A DNA stretch of 16,215 bases from Fidelibacterota bacterium (lineage in GTDB: Bacteria; Fidelibacterota; UBA2242). Below the pieces are notes generated by a model. It saw only the letters and a program-made list of their open reading frames with translations. It did no database searches and had not been told where the DNA came from. The stretch covers positions 1 to 16,215 of the forward strand of contig DPVY01000014.1 in assembly GCA_003527965.1 (NCBI GenBank). Reading direction: 5' to 3'. How positions within the stretch are numbered: the first letter of the stretch is position 1; every line of letters begins with the position of its first letter. Below are positions 1 through 7,578 of the stretch, one piece after another. A program made the translations under genes and the position numbers.

Positions 1-165
1 ATTTTTATCTTTACGGTAATTTCCCTCAAGAGACCTCCGGCTATGCAATTTAGTATAAATCTTATCTATAAAATACTCTGTGCCTTGATCCATAGGAGTT
101 CCTTCGGAAGTGTCTTCGTGGTTATGAAAAATACAGGCTAAAAAAAATACTTGCAAAATTTCCAT
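1..165 (-). CDS. Partial unidentified protein, N-terminus only (runs off left edge)
   Basis: An open minus-strand frame starts with ATG at 165-163 and stays open for 55 codons to the window edge. The first 15 residues are hydrophobic (MEILQVFFLAC...), which could be a membrane segment or a poor signal peptide. The rest is polar and charged (…TSEGTPMDQGTEYFIDKIY…). A purine-rich stretch (GGGTTGAG on the minus strand, about 170-177) is a weak ribosome-binding candidate. I recognise no family. It would be divergently transcribed from nrdD, so 166-340 would serve both genes. The stop-free length is short enough to be chance, so the call rests mainly on the plausible start and composition. Confidence 0.4.
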   Translation of the reverse strand, partial: MEILQVFFLACIFHNHEDTSEGTPMDQGTEYFIDKIYTKLHSRRSLEGNYRKDKN

Positions 166-262
166 TTTATCTCAACCCGACATCCGATAAAAAAAGTTGC
201 CCCCGGGTCACTTTCAGGCACAGTGATTTAAGCTTTTTGCTATCGCTTATTAAATCAATTTT

Positions 263-309
263 ACACAATATGTTGCTTGTATGAATCAATCCTATACCAT
301 ATATTAGCG
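263..309 (+). promoter_or_regulatory. Candidate tandem NrdR boxes upstream of nrdDG
   Basis: The 16-mer at 263-278 (ACACAATATGTTGCTT) matches the published NrdR-box consensus acaCwAtATaTwGtgt at 13 of 16 positions by my count. A second, weaker site at 294-309 matches at about 10 of 16 and keeps the central ATATAT core. The sites start exactly 31 bp apart, the spacing of about three helical turns that is typical of paired NrdR boxes. NrdR is the ATP/dATP-sensing repressor of ribonucleotide reductase genes, so its presence here fits the downstream gene. The sequence match and spacing are seen directly; the binding is inference. Confidence 0.5.
277..305 (+). promoter_or_regulatory. Candidate sigma70 promoter for the riboswitch-nrdDG transcript
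   Basis: TTGTAT at 277-282 and TATATT at 300-305 are separated by 17 nt. The -10 is good (5 of 6) and the -35 is poor (3 of 6). Transcription would begin near 312, about 35 nt before the riboswitch aptamer. Both elements overlap the candidate NrdR boxes, as expected for repression. The call is weak on sequence alone but sits where a promoter must lie. Confidence 0.3.
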
Positions 310-344
310 TTACGTTTTCGCAAACATGCTATTTTAAAACCATG

Positions 345-521
345 CTTTTTGGTTCCGCTTCAGGATGAAAAGGGAATTCCGTGGAAATCGGAAGCACGCC
401 CGGTGCTGTGATGGGATACGAAAGATGCCCGGCTCTAAAAGAGCTGAAAAGCCACTGCCTCGAAGTCTCGGGGCGGGAAGGCGCATTGAGTAGAACGACC
501 CCAGAGCCAGAAGACCTGCCA
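345..521 (+). ncRNA. Cobalamin (B12) riboswitch aptamer
   Basis: The conserved blocks of the cobalamin riboswitch appear in order: AAAAGGGAA at 368-376, GTGGAAATC at 381-389, the CTGTGATGGGA region at about 405-415, GCCACTG at 451-457, a GGGAAGGC block at about 475-482, and the terminal B12 box AGCCAGAAGACCTGCC at 505-520, which fits the AGYCMGnAGACCKGCC consensus. The exact 5' edge (P1 strand near GGTT at 351-354) is approximate. It binds adenosylcobalamin or a related cobalamin and usually turns genes off. It lies in the nrdD leader, about 70 nt before an intrinsic terminator, so control by transcription attenuation is most likely. Confidence 0.93.
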
Positions 522-537
522 TTAAGAATAATTGTTC

Positions 538-556
538 CGGTCGCGTATGCCGACCG
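538..556 (+). other. Hairpin in the riboswitch expression platform
   Basis: CGGTCG at 538-543 and CGACCG at 551-556 form a perfect 6-bp stem with a 7-nt loop (CGTATGC). It lies between the B12 box and the terminator. It could be the P13 hairpin, whose loop kisses L5 in many cobalamin riboswitches, or part of the antiterminator switch. I could not resolve which from the sequence. Confidence 0.4.
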
Positions 557-589
557 AAGACATCCGAGCGCTTATAAATAAGGGTAAAG

Positions 590-616
590 CCTCGTTTGAA
601 TCAGACGAGGTTTTTT
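590..616 (+). terminator. Riboswitch-controlled intrinsic terminator ahead of nrdD
   Basis: CCTCGTTTG (590-598) pairs with CAGACGAGG (602-610) in a 9-bp stem with one T-G wobble and a 3-nt loop, followed directly by six T residues (611-616). It lies only 22 nt before the nrdD ATG, so it must be read through for expression. The bases CCTCG recur inside the aptamer at 458-462 and could pair with the terminator's 3' arm, but I did not establish the true antiterminator. Confidence 0.85.
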
Positions 617-637
617 ATATTTACACAAGGAGATATA

Positions 638-2725
638 ATGTCTACAATATCTAAAATTACCAAACGAAACGGGGTTGTTGCCGACTTCGATTCTGAAAAA
701 ATATATAACGCGATTCTGAAAGCCGGACAGGCCGCCGCCGAATTCGGATTTGATATCGCACACCAACTCACCGCCGAGGTGTTGCAAGACCTCCAGGCAT
801 CGTCGAACGGGCATATCATCAACGTCGAAGAAATCCAGGATAGCGTTGAGATGATCCTGCTGCAGTCTCATTTTAAAAAGACCGCCAAAGCCTATATCCT
901 CTATCGCGACCAGCATGCCAAACTGCGGGATATTTCGTCCAGGCACAACGCCGACCTCATCGATCAATACCTTTCCCGGGCCGACTGGAAAGTCAACGAA
1001 AACAGCAATATGAGCTATTCCCTGCAGGGATTGAACAACTATATTTCCCAGGAGATCAGCAAGAACTACTGGCTGACCCAGATTTATCCCGACGCTATCA
1101 GGGCAGCTCATTTAAACGGCGCCCTGCATATTCACGATCTTGGTATCCTGAGCGTCTATTGCGTCGGCTGGGACCTTTACGATCTCCTGCTCCAGGGTTT
1201 TAAAGGCGCCGGCGGTAAGATGGAATCCAAGCCCGCCAAACATTTCCGCAGCGCTCTGGGGCAGGTCGTTAACTTCTTCTATACCCTGCAAGGCGAAGCC
1301 GCCGGGGCGCAGGCTTTCTCAAACTTCGATACTCTGCTGGCTCCCTTTATTCATTACGATGGACTGAGCTATAAAGAAGTCAAACAGGCTTTGCAGGAGT
1401 TTCTCTTCAACATTAATGTCCCAACACGGGTGGGCTTCCAGACACCCTTTACCAATATCACCCTCGATCTAACCGTTCCCCAATATTTCAAAGATCAAGG
1501 CGTCATCATCGGCGGCGCAATCATGGACAAAAGTTATGCTGAATTTCAGAAAGAGATCGACATTTTAAACAACGCATTTCTTGAAGTAATGCTGGAGGGC
1601 GACGCCAAAGGACGGGTATTTACCTTTCCCATTCCCACCTACAACCTTACCAGGGATTTCGACTGGGACAGCAAGACCAGCGCCCTGTTATGGAAAGCTA
1701 CCGCAAAATACGGTATCCCCTACTTCGCTAATTTCGTCAATTCCGACATGAATCCCGAAGATGTGCGCAGCATGTGCTGTCGCCTGCGCATTGATAATCG
1801 CAAACTGGCTATGCGAGGCGGCGGACTGTTCGGTTCAGCGCCTTTGACCGGCTCCGTGGGCGTTGTCACCATCAACCTACCCCGCATCGGCTATCAAGTC
1901 AATTCCAAAGAGTCCTTTTTTAAAACACTCGGAGAATTGATGGAATTAGCCAAACAGAGTCTCGAAATCAAACGTAAACTTCTGGAACGGCTCACCGACG
2001 AACATCTGTATCCCTATACCAATTTTTACCTGCGCCATGTCAAGGAACGCTTCGGGAAGTACTGGAAAAATCACTTCTCTACAATCGGCATCATCGGCAT
2101 GAATGAAGCCTGCCTCAACCTCCTCGGTTGTGACATCGGCACGGCGGAAGGCAATCGGTTTGCCGTCGAAGTCCTGGATTTCATGCGGGCTAAATTGCTT
2201 GAATTCCAGACAGAAACCGGCAATAATTACAACCTCGAAGCCACTCCCGCCGAGGGCACCTCCCATCGCCTGGCACGACTGGATAAAAAAGCCTTCCCGG
2301 ATATTATTACGGCAAACCAATCAAACGACATTGAGCGGGTATATTACACCAATTCGTCCCAACTGCCGGTGAATTATACCGACGATCTCTTCGAGTCCCT
2401 GGATTTGCAGGATGAACTACAGACCAAATACACCGGCGGCACGGTACTGCACCTCTTTATGGGCGAACGTATTCAGGACGAAGAAGCCCTGAAAAAGCTC
2501 ATCCGCACCGTCTGCACAAAATATCGCCTGCCCTATTTCTCCATCACACCGACCTTCAGCATCTGCCCGGAATGCGGCTACCTGGACGGTGAATTGGAAA
2601 ACTGCCCAAAATGCGAAAGCAGATGTGAAATTTACTCCCGCGTCGTTGGCTATTTGCGACCGGTGCAGCAGTGGAACAAAGGCAAACAGGCGGAATTCCA
2701 GGACCGCAGGACCTTCGCGCTATGA
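638..2725 (+). CDS. nrdD: Anaerobic (class III) ribonucleoside-triphosphate reductase, NrdD
   Basis: NrdD reduces ribonucleoside triphosphates to dNTPs without oxygen, using a glycyl radical and formate or a thiol as reductant. The 695-aa protein starts with an ATP-cone allosteric domain (about 1-90). Mid-protein it has the typical NVPTRVGFQTPFTN signature. At the C-terminus a zinc site (C643, C646, C656, C659) precedes the glycyl-radical loop RVVGYLRPV, with the radical residue at G671, and a WNKGK tail. I chose ATG 638 because AAGGAG (627-632) sits just upstream. An in-frame ATG at 596 lies inside the terminator hairpin and is unlikely. The stop overlaps nrdG. The leader carries a cobalamin riboswitch and NrdR-like boxes, implying repression by B12 and by high dNTP supply, and a likely B12-dependent class II enzyme elsewhere in the genome (inference). 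Confidence 0.97.
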   Translation: MSTISKITKRNGVVADFDSEKIYNAILKAGQAAAEFGFDIAHQLTAEVLQDLQASSNGHIINVEEIQDSVEMILLQSHFKKTAKAYILYRDQHAKLRDISSRHNADLIDQYLSRADWKVNENSNMSYSLQGLNNYISQEISKNYWLTQIYPDAIRAAHLNGALHIHDLGILSVYCVGWDLYDLLLQGFKGAGGKMESKPAKHFRSALGQVVNFFYTLQGEAAGAQAFSNFDTLLAPFIHYDGLSYKEVKQALQEFLFNINVPTRVGFQTPFTNITLDLTVPQYFKDQGVIIGGAIMDKSYAEFQKEIDILNNAFLEVMLEGDAKGRVFTFPIPTYNLTRDFDWDSKTSALLWKATAKYGIPYFANFVNSDMNPEDVRSMCCRLRIDNRKLAMRGGGLFGSAPLTGSVGVVTINLPRIGYQVNSKESFFKTLGELMELAKQSLEIKRKLLERLTDEHLYPYTNFYLRHVKERFGKYWKNHFSTIGIIGMNEACLNLLGCDIGTAEGNRFAVEVLDFMRAKLLEFQTETGNNYNLEATPAEGTSHRLARLDKKAFPDIITANQSNDIERVYYTNSSQLPVNYTDDLFESLDLQDELQTKYTGGTVLHLFMGERIQDEEALKKLIRTVCTKYRLPYFSITPTFSICPECGYLDGELENCPKCESRCEIYSRVVGYLRPVQQWNKGKQAEFQDRRTFAL

Positions 2726-3378
2726 TCATCGGTGGTTTACAAAAACTTTCACTTATTGATTTCCCCGGTCGACCGGCAGCAGTGGTCTTTACCAGAGGCT
2801 GCAACTTTCGCTGCCCCTATTGCCACAACCCGGAACTGATCATCTGCCATTCGGCGGGCGATGATATTCATCTCCGGGATTTTTTTGCCTTCCTGGAAAA
2901 GCGCCGTGGTCTGCTGGAAGGCGTGGTGGTTACCGGTGGCGAACCCACCCTGCACGACGACCTGCCGGAGTTCATGCGCCGGATCAGGGGATTGGGCTTC
3001 GCCGTCAAACTGGATAGCAACGGCAGCAATCCGGCGATGCTGCAAAAGATTATCGACGACCGCCTTGTCGATTACATCGCCATGGACGTCAAGGCGCCTT
3101 TTGAGAAATACAGTCAGGTCGTCGGCGTGTCCGTGGATATTGATGCTATCCGCGCCAGCATTGACATTATCCGAAATTCCGGTTTGCCCCACCAGTTCCG
3201 CACCACCCTCGCCCAACCGCTGCTGGACCGGCAGGACGCCGCGACGATTCAGAGTATTGTGAAGCCCTCACCGTTACAGTTGCAGGCTTGTGAAATAAAA
3301 AAGGTGTTGAACGAACACGTACTGACCGACACCCAATATTCTGAAAAAGAGATTCAAAGATTTCTTGCCGCTAATTAG
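2722..3378 (+). CDS. nrdG: Radical-SAM activating protein of anaerobic ribonucleotide reductase, NrdG
   Basis: This 218-aa protein uses a [4Fe-4S] cluster and S-adenosylmethionine to place the glycyl radical on NrdD. The cluster cysteines are C27, C31 and C34 in GCNFRCPYCHNPEL, followed by the SAM-binding GGEPT motif at 72-76. The opening MIIGGLQKLSLIDFPG is typical of the longer NrdG2-type activases found in many anaerobes rather than the short E. coli NrdG. The chosen ATG at 2722 overlaps the nrdD stop (ATGA), giving translational coupling; an in-frame ATG at 2671 would lie within nrdD and is less likely. The two genes form one operon that ends in a strong terminator about 12 nt after the stop. 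Confidence 0.95.
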   Translation: MIIGGLQKLSLIDFPGRPAAVVFTRGCNFRCPYCHNPELIICHSAGDDIHLRDFFAFLEKRRGLLEGVVVTGGEPTLHDDLPEFMRRIRGLGFAVKLDSNGSNPAMLQKIIDDRLVDYIAMDVKAPFEKYSQVVGVSVDIDAIRASIDIIRNSGLPHQFRTTLAQPLLDRQDAATIQSIVKPSPLQLQACEIKKVLNEHVLTDTQYSEKEIQRFLAAN

Positions 3379-3389
3379 AGTCTGTTTGT

Positions 3390-3431
3390 AAACCCGGTTG
3401 AGCCGCTTCCGCTACTGAAACCGGGTTTTAC
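3390..3431 (+). terminator. Intrinsic terminator after nrdG
   Basis: AAACCCGGTT (3390-3399) pairs perfectly with AACCGGGTTT (3419-3428) in a 10-bp stem with a 19-nt loop. TTTT at 3426-3429 and a further TTT at 3433-3435 form a broken T tract. It begins 11 nt after the nrdG stop and marks the edge of the GC-richer segment; beyond it the DNA becomes very AT-rich. Confidence 0.75.
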
Positions 3432-3467
3432 GTTTCCCAAACTGGTATTTCGTAACCTTTGAGATAA

Positions 3468-3728
3468 TATGAATCAAAACAAAATATTATCAATCCGTAC
3501 GAGCACAAAATTTTAAAATCAATAATTAATTCAGCAGGTAATTCTTTAGGATTTTCATTTAATCCAATCCCTGATTCAATACAAAAACTCAGTATCCTAA
3601 AAAAACAAATCAGCACCGGTTTGTTTTTTGTAAAAAGACTGTTTACATTCTATTATTGTATGGCACTTACAAAAGTGATAATTGTGACTCAAGTAAATAA
3701 CAAATCTATTAGTTTCCAAGTTACTTAA
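3468..3728 (+). pseudogene. Possible gene remnant: open frame without a start
   Basis: The 490-bp gap between nrdG and the helicase gene holds no complete gene. One plus-strand frame stays open for 86 codons from a TAA at 3465-3467 to a TAA at 3726-3728. Its first 55 residues look protein-like (…INPYEHKILKSIINSAG…) but there is no ATG, GTG or TTG in a useful place. An adjoining frame just upstream (about 3431-3468, FPNWYFVTFEII) ends where this one begins, which would fit a decayed, frameshifted gene. I recognise no family. In such AT-rich DNA an open frame of this length with natural-looking composition could also be chance. Confidence 0.2.
3682..3710 (+). promoter_or_regulatory. Weak promoter candidate for the nuclease-helicase operon
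   Basis: TTGTGA (3682-3687) and TCTATT (3705-3710) each match four of six consensus bases and are separated by 17 nt. A short inverted repeat CACTT-ACAA-AAGTG lies just upstream (3664-3677). Any AT-rich region yields such matches, so this is only the best-looking candidate in the leader. Confidence 0.2.
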
Positions 3729-3767
3729 TCGAAAACAAAATTTAGGTTTTAGAGTGTGAGATTAGAA

Positions 3768-3854
3768 ATGAGATCATTTGACTCAGAAGGTGAGTTTTCC
3801 ATATCTACAGATTTGAGATGCTTTGAAGTATTAACCTACATGAAAAAAAGTTGA
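3768..3854 (+). CDS. Possible 28-aa leader peptide before the helicase gene
   Basis: ATG at 3768 opens a 28-codon frame (MRSFDSEGEFSISTDLRCFE…) that ends 19 nt before the helicase start. It contains an inverted repeat ACTCA-GAAGG-TGAGT at 3781-3795. The ribosome-binding site is poor (GTGTGAG at about 3754-3760). It could be a leader peptide or simply a chance frame; its main support is its position directly upstream of a coupled defence-like gene. Confidence 0.2.
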   Translation: MRSFDSEGEFSISTDLRCFEVLTYMKKS

Positions 3855-3873
3855 TTATTCAGGGAAGTATATC

Positions 3874-6800
3874 TTGAAAAACGAAATAAGTCAAAGTGCA
3901 TCAGGACGTTTATTTTTTTGGGACCAGATTCCTAATTTTAAAAAAGGATTATTCATCCCCATATTAAATGGAGTATTGAGTAAACACTCCCAGTCGAGTG
4001 TAAATTTTCTTTATACTGAACCTTATGAGTCTGACGATAATATTATAGTATCAACTACAGCTATTTTAGATAAAATAGTTACCAGAGGGAATCCCACATT
4101 TGTAAATCTGGATCTCGAAGAAAGAATTTTAACATCTAAATTTTTAAAAAGTTGGACAAAAAGTAGATTAGAGAATGATACAGATAATCACTTGTTCGGA
4201 ACATATTTATTGAATTCTCCAATAGGAAATGACCATAACAAGACAAGGAAAGAACTACCAAATGTATTTTCTTTAGGTTACTCAAATGAATTATCAAAAC
4301 ATCAATGTTCATTAAAAATTGAAAATCGTCTCCAAAATATTACGAGTGCTGAAGAAGATATTTTTTATGATAGCTTTATTAAAAATTTCTGTTCCGCAAT
4401 ATCACGGCATTTACATAGACAGGTTTTAATTAGTGATATATTAGGATATGAAGATAGTGATCTGATAAATCAAAAAGTTGATTTCTGCCTCTCCATTGAA
4501 TCAGTAAAATGGATTTTTGAAATTGATGGACAACAGCATTCAACCGACGAAGACCAAAAAGAGTTCGATAGAAAAAGGGATGAGTTATTAAGGGATGAGA
4601 ATTGGTCAGTATATCGAATAAATGCTGAAGAAGTGAGGACAAATATATCAAATTGGTTTGTAACATTTAAAAATAATTTAGTTAAGTATGAACGTGAAGT
4701 ACTTGAATTTCAACAGCAGCATACACTTAATGAGTATCTCGATTCAAATGTATTTCTTACTATCATTTTCCCTCATCTTGTCCATAGAACCATTCGCGCA
4801 CTGATACATGCCATCAGATTTGGTGATGTAAAAATTAAAAGTGATTTAAAATTATTAATTATTGAAGAAGACGTACCAGTAATATTAGAAGCCCTTCATC
4901 AACTTAGTATTTTATGGTCGAATCTTAAAATTTTATCAAGCGAGATACCAAATTTTCCAAATATTGAAGCTCATTACATCGGTAAAAATACATTAATCGA
5001 TTTACCTGATGATGCTAAAATCAAATATTCAAATGTTGAACAACTTGAGGAGAATTACGATCTTGTTATATCTAATAGTGTAACCCTTTATTCAGGCCAA
5101 AAAGGATTGTTACAGTCTAAATATATCAAAGAGACTGGTTATAAAGTTATAGAAATACGGACAAAGTTTAGCTTATTGGAATACAGAACACTGCTTTGGT
5201 CAATGCCAATTGAATACAAATTAGAAGAAATTGAAATTTTCAATAATAATTCGTCTGATTCAGGGCAAATGTCATTTGGATATGATAAATATAATGCATT
5301 ATTATTTTTCTTACGGAATATTTTCCGAAAATATCATTTTTGGGACGGTCAACTAAAGGCTATTGCACGAATGCTAATGAAAAAACCGACGATTGTACTA
5401 TTACCAACCGGAGGAGGGAAGTCATTAACATACCAATTCACTGGATTACTGCACCCAGGTGTGACGATAATAATTGACCCATTGGTATCACTAATGGTCG
5501 ATCAGGTTGATAATTTAAATCAAATGGGGTTTGACCGTGCTGGGTTTATATCAAGTTTACTTGATGCAGATGAACGAGACTTAGCATTAAAAAGACTGTC
5601 TTCAGGATTAATATATTATTGTTTTCTTGCACCTGAAAGATTACAAATGATTGATTTTCGGAATAATCTTAGAACTCTTGTTGCACAATTCCCAATCTCG
5701 TTAGCCGTAATAGATGAAGTTCATTGTGTGTCAGAATGGGGACACGATTTTCGCCCATCCTATCTACATTTAGGAAGAAATATTCGTAAGTATTGTACAC
5801 CAGAAGATTTATCTGAAACTCCAACGTTAATTGGTTTAACAGGGACAGCTTCCTTTGCTGTATTAACTGATGTCCAAATGGAGTTAAATATCACTGATGA
5901 AGAGGCAATAATATTACCAAAATCTTTTGACCGAAAAGAATTGGTTTATCATGTAAAGAAAGTACCAACCATTGAAAAACCATCTGCATTAAAGATCATA
6001 AAACAATCTATGCCAAGAATATTTAGAAAAAACCCTCAGACATTTTTTCAACCTAAAGAAGAACATACGAATTCAGGGATAGTATTTTGTCCCTGGGTTA
6101 ATGGCATACTTGGAGTAACAACTATCGCAGGTTTATTGAATCATAATAACTACTATGCAGGGAAAAAACCAAAATCTTGGGGTAATAGCACAGAAGATGA
6201 TTGGAGAAAATATAAAATAGATCGTCAATCAAAATTTAAAAAGAATTTGATTCAAGAATTAGTGGCCACAAAATCTTTTGGAATGGGAATCGACAAACCA
6301 AATATCCGTTATACTATCCATTATAATATTCCACATTCTATTGAAGCATTTTATCAGGAAGCAGGAAGGGCAGGCAGAGATAGTAAAAATGCACATTGTT
6401 TCATCATTTATAGTGATGATAATTATGAAGAAGCGGAAAGTTTATTGTTTAACAGAGATCACCAGCAAGTTGTTGCTAAGATAAATGATATTAAACAACA
6501 AAATAGAGGTGATCTAATAATTCAGATGTGGTTACTATACAATTCATATCAGGATAGAACTTTGGAAAAAAGGAAAACATATAATCTTTGGATGACTGAT
6601 CTTTACCCCATAATTTCTGAGATGAAAGTTAATTCGACCAACACAAGAGATATTGATTTTGGGAATAATTTTGCAAGAGGTAATACTGAGAAAGCAATAT
6701 TTCGGTTAGTAATTCTTGGTATTGTTGAGGAGTACTCTGTTGATTGGCATTTTCGTAAATTTCAGGTTGTAGCGAAAAATTTAGCTCCGTCAGATATCAA

Positions 6801-7578
6801 GAAAAATCTTTATAATTACTTGTTAAACTACAAAGTTGAAAGTGAAGTAAACAAACTTACACAAAAAATTAATGCAGATGATCTACAGACTGCTATAAAG
6901 CTATCTCTCAATGTATTAATTGATTTTGTATATGATGAAATTGCTCAGAAAAGAAAACAGGCACTACGGACAATGGCAGAAATATGTCGATATTTTAAAT
7001 CAGATGAACAGTTTAGAGAAACAATATTAGCATATTTACAAGAATCTGAATTCTCAGATATATTAAAAAAGTGGATTAATCTACCATTTGATGAGATTGG
7101 ATTTGACGCAATTATTGAGATTTTAAACCAACTTTCTGATTTAGAACAAATAAAAAGATTAATAGGTACTTCAAGACGTATGCTTGACGAAGATCCTACA
7201 AATACTGCGTTGAGAACATTGTCGGTATGCGCAAGAGCAAGAAGTAAGACAGAAAATAATGATAGTGTTTATCAAGAATTAAAGGCCTTGATTAATCAAT
7301 TGGAAGAGCAATATCAGCAAATATTAGAACCAGATGGAATGCTGATTCATGTTGTCCAAGAAATACAAATCTATAGACCCTTATTAGAGACATCAGGTTT
7401 AGATTATATCCTAAGAAAAATAGGAACATCCTCATTCATAAGGAAATTTATTTCGTTAAATCCAGAGTACGGGAATATAGAAATTCTAACAAATATGGAA
7501 AAAATATTAATTGCTGGTTCATTAAGGCAAATACAGGGTATCCAATCATTTATTAATATTAAAGGAGCTGTATCATGA
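3874..7578 (+). CDS. DUF559/Vsr-like nuclease fused to a RecQ-family helicase (candidate defence effector)
   Basis: This 1234-aa protein starts at a TTG codon, preceded by a good AGGGA site (3861-3865). Residues about 155-260 form a PD-(D/E)XK nuclease domain of the Vsr/DUF559 type: E160/E161, D203 in VDF, then E216-I-D218-G-Q-Q-H222 and a DRKRD helix (232-236). Residues about 300-490 are a linker domain I cannot name. The helicase core follows: Walker A PTGGGKS (511-517), DEVH (614-617), the RecQ aromatic loop CVSEWGHDFR (618-627), TGTA (656-659), GMGIDKP (803-809) and QEAGRAGRD (828-836). After about 850 a winged-helix-like segment and a long helical tail replace the usual RecQ zinc-binding and HRDC domains. 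It overlaps the next gene by ATGA. Very AT-rich codon use suggests horizontal transfer. A DNA-unwinding and cleaving antiphage role is inferred. Confidence 0.93.
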   Translation: MKNEISQSASGRLFFWDQIPNFKKGLFIPILNGVLSKHSQSSVNFLYTEPYESDDNIIVSTTAILDKIVTRGNPTFVNLDLEERILTSKFLKSWTKSRLENDTDNHLFGTYLLNSPIGNDHNKTRKELPNVFSLGYSNELSKHQCSLKIENRLQNITSAEEDIFYDSFIKNFCSAISRHLHRQVLISDILGYEDSDLINQKVDFCLSIESVKWIFEIDGQQHSTDEDQKEFDRKRDELLRDENWSVYRINAEEVRTNISNWFVTFKNNLVKYEREVLEFQQQHTLNEYLDSNVFLTIIFPHLVHRTIRALIHAIRFGDVKIKSDLKLLIIEEDVPVILEALHQLSILWSNLKILSSEIPNFPNIEAHYIGKNTLIDLPDDAKIKYSNVEQLEENYDLVISNSVTLYSGQKGLLQSKYIKETGYKVIEIRTKFSLLEYRTLLWSMPIEYKLEEIEIFNNNSSDSGQMSFGYDKYNALLFFLRNIFRKYHFWDGQLKAIARMLMKKPTIVLLPTGGGKSLTYQFTGLLHPGVTIIIDPLVSLMVDQVDNLNQMGFDRAGFISSLLDADERDLALKRLSSGLIYYCFLAPERLQMIDFRNNLRTLVAQFPISLAVIDEVHCVSEWGHDFRPSYLHLGRNIRKYCTPEDLSETPTLIGLTGTASFAVLTDVQMELNITDEEAIILPKSFDRKELVYHVKKVPTIEKPSALKIIKQSMPRIFRKNPQTFFQPKEEHTNSGIVFCPWVNGILGVTTIAGLLNHNNYYAGKKPKSWGNSTEDDWRKYKIDRQSKFKKNLIQELVATKSFGMGIDKPNIRYTIHYNIPHSIEAFYQEAGRAGRDSKNAHCFIIYSDDNYEEAESLLFNRDHQQVVAKINDIKQQNRGDLIIQMWLLYNSYQDRTLEKRKTYNLWMTDLYPIISEMKVNSTNTRDIDFGNNFARGNTEKAIFRLVILGIVEEYSVDWHFRKFQVVAKNLAPSDIKKNLYNYLLNYKVESEVNKLTQKINADDLQTAIKLSLNVLIDFVYDEIAQKRKQALRTMAEICRYFKSDEQFRETILAYLQESEFSDILKKWINLPFDEIGFDAIIEILNQLSDLEQIKRLIGTSRRMLDEDPTNTALRTLSVCARARSKTENNDSVYQELKALINQLEEQYQQILEPDGMLIHVVQEIQIYRPLLETSGLDYILRKIGTSSFIRKFISLNPEYGNIEILTNMEKILIAGSLRQIQGIQSFINIKGAVS

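Noticed and set aside
209..227. Short inverted repeat TCACT/AGTGA
   Set aside because: Arms are only 5 bp, it has no adjacent T tract in the right place, and it fits chance in this region.
334..522. 62-codon minus-strand frame over the riboswitch
   Set aside because: Antisense of the aptamer; its openness follows from the conserved RNA sequence, not from coding.
381..581. 66-codon plus-strand frame over the leader
   Set aside because: It is fully explained by the structured riboswitch RNA and has no family resemblance or ribosome site.
596..637. Longer NrdD start at ATG 596
   Set aside because: It lies within the terminator hairpin, has no ribosome site, and the extra residues are not NrdD-like; ATG 638 has AAGGAG and begins the ATP cone.
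572..1111. 179-codon minus-strand frame opposite nrdD
   Set aside because: Shadow of the strongly coding plus strand, with no recognisable domain.
2671..2721. Longer NrdG start at ATG 2671
   Set aside because: The extension lies wholly inside nrdD in another frame; the ATGA overlap start at 2722 gives the normal family N-terminus.
3428..3616. 62-codon minus-strand frame in the nrdG-helicase gap
   Set aside because: It overlaps the terminator, lacks a ribosome site and has low-complexity hydrophobic composition; the plus-strand open frame looks more protein-like.
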